From Gammaproteobacteria bacterium (lineage in GTDB: Bacteria > Pseudomonadota > Gammaproteobacteria > Chromatiales > Chromatiaceae), in NCBI GenBank assembly GCA_020630035.1, contig JAHDCB010000125.1:1-5068 (forward strand): a DNA stretch of 5,068 nt. The letters are read 5' to 3'. A program made the position numbers and the translations under genes. The notes beneath the pieces were generated by a model. The model was not told the origin of the DNA and ran no database searches. It saw only the letters and a program-made list of their open reading frames with translations. Positions 1 to 5,068 of the stretch are shown piece after piece. Position 1 is the stretch's first letter; each line of letters begins with the position of its first letter.

Positions 1-43
1 GCGACCCTCGGAGAGCAGATCAGAATAACGCTTGCCAGAAACC

Positions 44-60
44 TGTGGTAGCACACCACA
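44..60. other. Small hairpin downstream of ubiH (weak terminator candidate)
   Basis: TGTGGT at 44-49 and ACCACA at 55-60 form a perfect 6-bp inverted repeat around a 5-base loop, about 25 bp beyond the ubiH stop codon. On the ubiH (minus) strand the stem is followed by GGTTTC rather than a run of T, so it is a poor match to an intrinsic terminator. It may simply be chance. Nothing else could be recognised in positions 1-83. A minus-strand frame stays open there, but it shows no family resemblance and no convincing start. Confidence 0.25.
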
Positions 61-83
61 TCAGTTTGAATCGCACCCGTTGC

Positions 84-1265
84 TCACAGGCCCATCGCAG
101 TGCGAGCCAGCGCATGTTTCACCGGTGACAGATGATCAAATGCCAACAGGCCGATATTTCTGGCCCACTGCAAACTGCGCAACGGACTGGTAAATAACCG
201 CACCAGGCCATCAGTCGCCTGTGCCACTCGCTGATGCTCCCGCTGGCAAACCGACTGATACTGGCTCAGGCAGTCAGCAGCACCGATATCCCGACCCGCA
301 CCCTGTGCAGCCAGCACACTGTCAACCAGCGTGTTCAGATCACGCAGACCTAAATTCAGGCCCTGCCCGGCAATCGGGTGCAGTGTGTGAGCCGCGTTAC
401 CAATAATCGCAGTACGTTGCGCCACAATCTGTTGCGCCCGGCATAGTCTGAGCGGATAGCTATGCCGCTTACCCACCCGCTGCAACACACCGAGACGATA
501 CCCGAACTGGCGCTGAAAGGCGGCACAGAATTGCGCGTCATTATATTGCAGTACTTGGGCATGCTGCTCCGGATGCAAGGTCCAGATCAGGGTACAGTGC
601 CCGGCCCGATGCGGCAATAGCGCGACCGGACCAAACGGGGTAAAACGCTGATACGCCGTATCGGCATGGGGACGACCCGGTGTGATGCTGGCCACCACCG
701 CAATCTGGTGATAATCCCAGCCAGTCGCCGGAATTTGCAACTGCTCCCGCAGCCTGGAATCACTACCATCTGCAGCAACTAACAAGCGGGTAGTCAACGA
801 GGAAGTCCGATCACCCTGCTGCAATCTGACCTGTACCTGATCCGGCATATGCTGCACCGATGTGACCTGTGCCGGTGTCAGCAAGGACACATCATGACAC
901 TGATGCAGCTGCTGCCAGAGTACCCGGCCCAACTGTCTGGCCGGAAGCACATAGCCTAATGCCGGTACCTGCTCCTGATCCGCAGTGATCCGGGCACAAC
1001 CAAAGTGTCCCTGGTCACTGATATGAATCTGCCGGATCGGGGCAACCTGTTCTGCCAACTGCGGCCAGAGTTGTATTGACTCCAGAATCTGTCGGCTGCC
1101 ATAGCTTAATGCCAGTGCCCGGTCATCGTAGCTGGGCTGCCCCGGATCGCCCAACGGACGCGCTTCAACCAGGCCGATACGTAATCCATGTCCGTGCAAC
1201 GCAATCGCCAGGCTGGCACCAACCAAGCCACCACCAACAATCAACAGGTCATAGGTTTGGGTCAT
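84..1265 (-). CDS. ubiH: UbiH, 2-polyprenyl-6-methoxyphenol hydroxylase (FAD-dependent)
   Basis: 393-residue class A flavoprotein monooxygenase of the UbiH/UbiF/VisC family. Family knowledge: UbiH hydroxylates C1 of 2-polyprenyl-6-methoxyphenol, a late step of aerobic ubiquinone synthesis, using FAD, NAD(P)H and O2. Seen in the sequence: an N-terminal Rossmann motif with GGGLVG at residues 11-16; the DDRALALSYG block near 47-56; the ADG motif at 165-167; and the second FAD-binding block GNAAHTLHPIAGQGLNLG at 289-306. The segments HISDQGHFG (81-89), QRFTPFGP (206-213) and GKRHSYPL (265-272) closely resemble E. coli UbiH. GN in place of the usual GD in GDAAH is also a UbiH feature, which favours UbiH over UbiI or UbiF. 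Length is normal for the family. The ATG at 1265 puts the dinucleotide fold at the extreme N-terminus as expected. The Shine-Dalgarno site is weak, a purine-rich stretch within 1272-1279. It lies 43 bp downstream of comM on the same strand, probably cotranscribed. Only two lysines occur (K265, K383), with about 42 glutamines. Confidence 0.95.
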   Translation of the reverse strand: MTQTYDLLIVGGGLVGASLAIALHGHGLRIGLVEARPLGDPGQPSYDDRALALSYGSRQILESIQLWPQLAEQVAPIRQIHISDQGHFGCARITADQEQVPALGYVLPARQLGRVLWQQLHQCHDVSLLTPAQVTSVQHMPDQVQVRLQQGDRTSSLTTRLLVAADGSDSRLREQLQIPATGWDYHQIAVVASITPGRPHADTAYQRFTPFGPVALLPHRAGHCTLIWTLHPEQHAQVLQYNDAQFCAAFQRQFGYRLGVLQRVGKRHSYPLRLCRAQQIVAQRTAIIGNAAHTLHPIAGQGLNLGLRDLNTLVDSVLAAQGAGRDIGAADCLSQYQSVCQREHQRVAQATDGLVRLFTSPLRSLQWARNIGLLAFDHLSPVKHALARTAMGL

Positions 1266-1272
1266 ATTGATT

Positions 1273-1309
1273 CGTCTTTACTGCGCTCGTGACGTTGGCA
1301 GAAGTGCCC
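1273..1309 (-). repeat. Partial copy of the 120-bp element end, in the comM-ubiH gap
   Basis: Read on the minus strand from 1309 to 1273, this 37-bp stretch matches the right end of the element at 2957-2921 in 32 of 37 positions with no gaps. It begins GGGCAC and ends AAAGACG. It fills nearly all of the 43-bp gap between comM and ubiH. Its first G is the G of the comM TAG stop codon, and its other end supplies the purine-rich stretch that may act as the ubiH ribosome-binding site. No matching second terminal repeat is present nearby, so this is a solo or truncated end rather than a whole element. It could be an old degenerated insertion or a solo repeat of the same family. Confidence 0.7.
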
Positions 1310-2814
1310 TACAGCCTGCGGTCAAGCTGCCGGTAACTGATCGCTTCCAGCAGATGGGGACGCTGAATGGTGTCACTGACAGCCAGATCAGCAATGCTGC
1401 GTGCCACACGCAGAATACGGTGGTAGGCACGCGCCGACAAACCCAACTGATCCACGGCACCGACCAGCACATGCTGGTCAGCATGCCCCAATTGGCAATG
1501 TGCCTCCAGCCGCTGGCCGGCCAGGCGGGCATTACTGTATCCCTGACGTTGTTGCTGACGCTCCCAGGCCGCCTGGACACGCTGGCGCACGACCGCACTG
1601 GATTCACCGCTCGACGCATCGCCAAACAGATCATCGTGGCGTAGTGCCGGCACCTGGATCTGCAGGTCAATACGGTCACGTAACGGGCCAGAAATACGGT
1701 TCTGGTATTGCCGCACCTGATCCGGGCTACACTGACAACGCTGACTACCATCACCGTAATAGCCATCACGACACGGATTCATCGCCGCGACTACCTGAAA
1801 GCGGGCCGGATAAGACGCACTGCGGGTCGCCCGGGCAATCGTAATCGCACCATTTTCCATTGGCTCGCGCAACACATCTAACACGCGATTATCATACTCA
1901 GGCAGTTCATCCAGGAATAATACGCCGTGATGTGCGAGTGAGATCTCACCCGGTTTCGGATGACTACCGCCACCCACCAGGGCCACACCAGAACAGGTAT
2001 GATGCGGTGCCCGAAAGGGGCGTTGACGCCAGCGATCCGGATCGGGCGGATAGCCTGCCACAGAAGCAATCGCGGCAGTCTCCAACGCTTCTGCCCGACT
2101 CATTTCCGGCAACAAACCCGGCAAGCGATGCGCCAACATGGATTTACCGGTGCCGGGTGGTCCCACCATCAACAGATTATGCTGACCAGCAGCCGCAATT
2201 TCGAGTACCCGCTTTGCCTGCGCCTGGCCACGTACGTCTGCCAGATCCGGCAGATCATGCATCGCCGGAGCAGTCACATCATACGTCGCTGGTTCAATCG
2301 GCTGACGCCCGCACAAATGCGCGCTCAGACTCAGCAAGTGTGGCACTGGATAGCGGACCAACCCTTCTACCAGAGACGCTTCCGGCAGATTGTCCGGGTG
2401 CAGTACCATACCATGTCCGGCAGCCTGAGCCGCTAAGGCAGCAGGCAGCACCCCGGTAACTGGCCGCAACTCCCCACTGAGTGCCAGCTCACCATATAGT
2501 TCCAGGTCTTCGGCCGCAGATTGCGGTAACTGTCCACTGGCGACCAGCATACCCACTGCAATCGCCAGATCAAATCGGGAGCCTTGTTTTGGCAAATCTG
2601 CCGGCGCCAGATGAATGGTAATACGGCGCTTCGGCACCTCAAAACCACTGTTCTGCAGCGCACAGCGCACCCGATCCCGGCTTTCCTGGACGGCCTTTTC
2701 CGGCAAGCCAACAATGCTGATACCTGGCAGACCATTGGCAAGATGTGTTTCGACGATTACCTGGGGTGCAGCAACACCAGACGCCGCACGACATAACGTT
2801 CTGGCTAGACTCAT
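1309..2814 (-). CDS. comM: ComM/YifB family Mg-chelatase-like AAA+ ATPase
   Basis: 501-residue protein of the YifB/ComM family, normal length. In naturally competent bacteria ComM is known as a hexameric ring helicase that promotes branch migration of incoming single-stranded DNA during recombination; in other species its role is less clear. Seen in order: an N-terminal ChlI/Lon-like domain (about 1-165) with the signature GLPGISIVGLPEKAVQESRDR (about 28-48); a linker; the AAA+ core with Walker A GPPGTGKS (218-225), the HHTCSGVALVGGG segment (271-283), Walker B VLFLDEL (298-304), sensor-1 AAMNPC (343-348) and GPLRDRID (376-383); then a C-terminal lid domain with SARAYHRILRVARSIADL (460-477). 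All key ATPase residues are present, so it should be active. The ATG at 2814 starts on the canonical MSLA, preceded by a GCAGG ribosome-binding site 8 bases upstream. Its TAG stop coincides with the start of a short repeat, and the 120-bp element lies just upstream of its start. It has six lysines. It precedes ubiH in the same direction and is divergent from lptD. Confidence 0.96.
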   Translation of the reverse strand: MSLARTLCRAASGVAAPQVIVETHLANGLPGISIVGLPEKAVQESRDRVRCALQNSGFEVPKRRITIHLAPADLPKQGSRFDLAIAVGMLVASGQLPQSAAEDLELYGELALSGELRPVTGVLPAALAAQAAGHGMVLHPDNLPEASLVEGLVRYPVPHLLSLSAHLCGRQPIEPATYDVTAPAMHDLPDLADVRGQAQAKRVLEIAAAGQHNLLMVGPPGTGKSMLAHRLPGLLPEMSRAEALETAAIASVAGYPPDPDRWRQRPFRAPHHTCSGVALVGGGSHPKPGEISLAHHGVLFLDELPEYDNRVLDVLREPMENGAITIARATRSASYPARFQVVAAMNPCRDGYYGDGSQRCQCSPDQVRQYQNRISGPLRDRIDLQIQVPALRHDDLFGDASSGESSAVVRQRVQAAWERQQQRQGYSNARLAGQRLEAHCQLGHADQHVLVGAVDQLGLSARAYHRILRVARSIADLAVSDTIQRPHLLEAISYRQLDRRL

Positions 2815-2822
2815 GTTAACGA

Positions 2823-2827
2823 CCTGC
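2823..2827 (-). promoter_or_regulatory. comM ribosome-binding site
   Basis: On the minus strand GCAGG lies 8 bases before the ATG at 2814. This is a reasonable Shine-Dalgarno match at good spacing, and it supports the chosen comM start. It falls between the transposon-like element and the gene, so the element has not disrupted translation initiation. Confidence 0.6.
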
Positions 2828-2837
2828 GAGATATTGT

Positions 2838-2957
2838 GGGCACCTCTACAAACTATTCCGCTTGCAAATACTGCGTTAAAAAATACTTATGTACGCTTGG
2901 TACACTGCGCTCTTTCGCCTCGTCTTTGCTGCGCTCGTCACGTTTTCAGAGGTGCCC
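2838..2957. mobile_element. 120-bp MITE-like element with terminal inverted repeats
   Basis: The left end GGGCACCTCTACAAAC (2838-2853) and the reverse complement of the right end, GGGCACCTCTGAAAAC (2957-2942), match in 14 of 16 positions, with the outer 10 bp identical. The element is flanked on both sides by TTGT (2834-2837 and 2958-2961), which looks like a 4-bp target-site duplication. The interior is too short for a transposase and shows no meaningful ORF. It holds an AT-rich stretch (2876-2892), a small palindromic GTAC-N5-GTAC (2891-2903) and a doubled CTGCGCTC motif (2905-2912, 2928-2935). The structure fits a non-autonomous miniature inverted-repeat element. The 4-bp duplication would be compatible with IS5-like transposases, but that assignment is only a guess. 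It occupies most of the comM-lptD divergent region and may contribute promoter sequence to either gene. A partial relative lies at 1273-1309. Confidence 0.65.
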
Positions 2958-2991
2958 TTGTAGGGCTGCAATCAAGCCATCTCAGCAAGGT

Positions 2992-3020
2992 TTGCGTGCT
3001 ATGCTGTTTGCCGCCATACT
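2992..3020 (+). promoter_or_regulatory. Candidate sigma-70 promoter for lptD
   Basis: TTGCGT (2992-2997) and CATACT (3015-3020) are separated by 17 bp and each match the sigma-70 consensus in four of six positions. An overlapping TATATT at 3020-3025 is a better -10 box but lacks a well-spaced -35. The site lies between the MITE-like element and lptD. Transcription from it would start at or just before the ATG at 3029, leaving almost no leader, so either that ATG is read leaderless, a further-upstream promoter is used, or translation begins later. I saw no sigma-E-type GGAACTT/TCTGA pair, which is known upstream of E. coli lptD. Confidence 0.3.
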
Positions 3021-3028
3021 ATATTGAT

Positions 3029-5068
3029 ATGTCCACATCGGACAGGATAACCGGACAGCATCTTCTCACTACCTGCCACCACGATTCAACACCAGCCTTG
3101 TTCACGTCGCCGCATCACACCATCAGCATCCTGTGCCTGATCCTCGGTCTGCACTGGTGCATACCAGGCCAGACTGAAACCCTGTCGGGCCAGTGTCGCA
3201 AACAACCGATCACTGCTACTGATCAGGCAACAGCGCCATCCTTCAATCTGCGGTACCAGAATAGCAGCCCGGTTCAGATCAGTGCAGACGCTGCTATTGT
3301 AGACGCTCAGCAACAACAGATACAGGCCAGCGGCACAGTCGTATGGCAACAACCTGATCTGCACTTAAATGCTGACCAGCTGACATACCAGCTAGCCGAG
3401 CGAACCGGACAGGCATCCCAGGTAAGCTATTATCTACCGGCAATATCCGCACACGGCAGTGCCACACAAGCAAGGTTTCAGGATAACAGCCGCAGCCATT
3501 ACCAGAACATCAGTTACACCACCTGCCCACCAGACCAAGTCGACTGGCAACTACAGGCAGAACAACTGATGCTAGACCAGGACGCTGGTTGGGGCACCCT
3601 GCATCATGCCACCCTGCACTTTATGGATCTGCCCGTCGGTTACACACCCTGGCTACGCTTTCCACTGGATGACCGGCGCCACAGCGGCTTTTTGCCGCCA
3701 AGCCTGGGTTATTCTGATGCACATGGCATCCAACTGAAAACACCCTACTATTTTAATCTTGCCCCCAACTATGACTTCACACTGAAGCCCATCACTATGA
3801 GCCGTCGAGGCTTACTACTGGGTAGCGAGTGGCGCTGGCTGACCCATACGACACAAAGTGAGATACAGGCAGATTATCTGCCACATGATCGGCAACACCC
3901 AGGAAAAACACAACAACGCGGTCGTTTTTCCTGGCGCAGTCGCAGCCAGCATAACCCGAACCTGTATAGCAGCATTGATCTGAATTACGTTTCCGACCCG
4001 GATTACCTGACAGATTTCGGTGATACCCTATCTGCAGCCAGTACGACTCTGCTGCCACGATCCGCCGAACTGGGCTATCTAACCGACGACTGGGCACTAC
4101 AGGCTCGGATCCAAGATTATCAGCGACTCAATACCAGCGATCAGCCATATCGCATCCTGCCGCAGATCACACTACACAAACGTCATACCGACCAACTGAA
4201 TCAGCCACAATATCATCTGGATGCGGAACTGATTCGGTTCGATCAACCCGGCAATACCATGATTGAAGGGACCCGCCTGGATATTGCACCGGGTATCAGC
4301 TGGCCACAACAAAACCACGCTTACCATTTCACCCCGAAACTCGGAATACGTTATACCCGGTATCAACTCAACCAGGCGCCGCATAACCCAGACCGTTTCA
4401 GCCAGCACATCAGCCTGGATGGCGGCTTATCCTTTGAGCGACCGGTGATCTATCGCGGCAAACCCAGCCTGCAAACCCTGGAGCCGCGCCTGCAATATCA
4501 GTATATCCATACCGAACAACAGGATAACCTGCCGGTTTTCGATACCGCTGACCGCACAGTCAGCCTGCATCATCTGTTCCGCGAAGACCGGTTCACCGGT
4601 GCTGACCGGGTCGGAGATACCAACCAACTCGCGGTCGGACTCACCTCACGCATCCAGGACCCGCAAACCCGGCATGATTATCTGACCGCCAGCATCGGCC
4701 AGATTTTTTATTTCCAGGACCGCCAGGTCACACTGCCGGGACAAACCCCAGCAACTGCAACACATTCAGCGGTGGTCGGCAGCCTGCAGGCTGAACCGGC
4801 GCAGCACTGGCAGATCAACAGTACCTTTGCCTGGCAATCCGGCACACCAGACCAACTCACTATACAAACCACGCACCAACCCGATACAACACAATCTGTC
4901 AGTATCGGCTACCGACGCCACACAAATGTCACTGAACATACAGACCTGGCCATCAACTGGCCGCTGACAGAAAAAACCCAACTCCTGGGCCGCTGGCAGT
5001 ACGATCTGCATAAACAACGGACGCACGATGCCGTTCTTGGCGTAGAATACCGTACCTGTTGCTGGCGC
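3029..5068 (+). CDS. lptD: LptD, LPS-assembly outer-membrane translocon (3' end beyond window)
   Basis: An open frame of 680 codons reaches the window edge without a stop. LptD (Imp/OstA) with LptE forms the outer-membrane plug-and-barrel that inserts lipopolysaccharide into the outer leaflet. Seen: a hydrophobic export segment at residues 31-47; a periplasmic beta-jellyroll (OstA-like) domain at roughly 75-195; the barrel entry block with RRHSGFLPPSLGYS (216-229) and PYYFNLAPNYD (239-249), close to E. coli; VSDPDYLTDF (321-330); and the hallmark FREDRFTGADRVGDTNQ (517-533). The four cysteines that make the two essential long-range disulphides in E. coli LptD are all present: C56, C166, and the adjacent pair C677-C678 just before the edge. 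By comparison with E. coli, about 50-60 C-terminal residues are missing. The start is uncertain. ATG 3029 lacks a clear ribosome-binding site and gives a long polar stretch before the signal segment. TTG 3098 would give a more usual signal peptide but also lacks one. GTG 2996, after AAGG, is in frame but longer still. It is divergent from comM, and has about 10% Gln and nine lysines. Confidence 0.93.
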   Translation, partial: MSTSDRITGQHLLTTCHHDSTPALFTSPHHTISILCLILGLHWCIPGQTETLSGQCRKQPITATDQATAPSFNLRYQNSSPVQISADAAIVDAQQQQIQASGTVVWQQPDLHLNADQLTYQLAERTGQASQVSYYLPAISAHGSATQARFQDNSRSHYQNISYTTCPPDQVDWQLQAEQLMLDQDAGWGTLHHATLHFMDLPVGYTPWLRFPLDDRRHSGFLPPSLGYSDAHGIQLKTPYYFNLAPNYDFTLKPITMSRRGLLLGSEWRWLTHTTQSEIQADYLPHDRQHPGKTQQRGRFSWRSRSQHNPNLYSSIDLNYVSDPDYLTDFGDTLSAASTTLLPRSAELGYLTDDWALQARIQDYQRLNTSDQPYRILPQITLHKRHTDQLNQPQYHLDAELIRFDQPGNTMIEGTRLDIAPGISWPQQNHAYHFTPKLGIRYTRYQLNQAPHNPDRFSQHISLDGGLSFERPVIYRGKPSLQTLEPRLQYQYIHTEQQDNLPVFDTADRTVSLHHLFREDRFTGADRVGDTNQLAVGLTSRIQDPQTRHDYLTASIGQIFYFQDRQVTLPGQTPATATHSAVVGSLQAEPAQHWQINSTFAWQSGTPDQLTIQTTHQPDTTQSVSIGYRRHTNVTEHTDLAINWPLTEKTQLLGRWQYDLHKQRTHDAVLGVEYRTCCWR

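Noticed and set aside
1..83. Open minus-strand frame downstream of ubiH, considered as the start of ubiI
   Set aside because: No FAD-binding glycine motif is visible, the ATG at the expected place hits a stop after 13 codons, and the remaining stretch is too short to judge.
1267..1644. 125-codon plus-strand open frame opposite the 3' end of comM
   Set aside because: Antisense to conserved, motif-bearing comM sequence; no family resemblance in the translation.
1860..2459. 199-codon plus-strand open frame opposite the comM AAA+ core
   Set aside because: Its translation is low-complexity (Pro, Ser, His, Asp, Arg) and it is a frame shadow of the ATPase motifs.
2633..2645. GGCACCTCAAAAC, resembling the element's terminal repeat
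   Set aside because: It lies within the conserved comM coding segment GFEVPKRR, has no partner repeat and lacks the full 10-bp end, so chance similarity is the better explanation.
2836..3027. 63-codon plus-strand open frame across the comM-lptD intergenic region
   Set aside because: It runs through the MITE-like element, has no ribosome-binding site or recognisable domain, and its content follows the repeat rather than a protein.
3308..3319. Run of four glutamine codons in LptD (residues 94-97), considered as a repeat tract
   Set aside because: Mixed CAG/CAA codons in a protein that is glutamine-rich throughout; not a slippage-type simple repeat.
3086..3364. 92-codon minus-strand open frame at the start of lptD, possibly a separate gene
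   Set aside because: The opposite strand encodes the LptD N-terminal region with the conserved C56 and jellyroll domain; the antisense translation has no recognisable features.

Overview
The window looks like ordinary chromosomal housekeeping DNA from a Gram-negative bacterium, most likely a gammaproteobacterium. The evidence is a full-length UbiH-type ubiquinone hydroxylase, a full-length ComM/YifB AAA+ protein, and an LptD outer-membrane LPS translocon with the family's four disulphide cysteines. I could not resolve the genus. The proteins are strikingly poor in lysine (17 Lys in about 1,574 residues) and, in UbiH and LptD, rich in glutamine (about 10%). This may help place the organism.

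Layout. Positions 1-83 hold the 3' flank of ubiH, where I see only a small hairpin and no supportable gene. ubiH (84-1265) and comM (1309-2814) lie on the minus strand in the order comM then ubiH, 43 bp apart, and could be cotranscribed. A divergent region of 214 bp (2815-3028) separates comM from lptD, which starts near 3029 on the plus strand and runs off the right edge. About 680 codons of lptD are visible, and the extreme C-terminal barrel strands are missing.

The least ordinary part is non-coding. The divergent region contains a 120-bp element (2838-2957) with 16-bp imperfect terminal inverted repeats and a TTGT direct repeat on each side, which is the anatomy of a MITE or other small non-autonomous transposable element. 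A 37-bp relative of one end of it (32/37 identical) fills most of the comM-ubiH gap and abuts, in fact overlaps by one base, the comM stop codon. comM is thus bracketed by related repeat sequences in direct orientation.

The three genes serve unrelated core functions: respiratory quinone synthesis, DNA branch migration during natural transformation, and LPS export. I see no sign that they form a dedicated new system. No tRNA, rRNA, CRISPR array, complete insertion sequence or defence system was seen.
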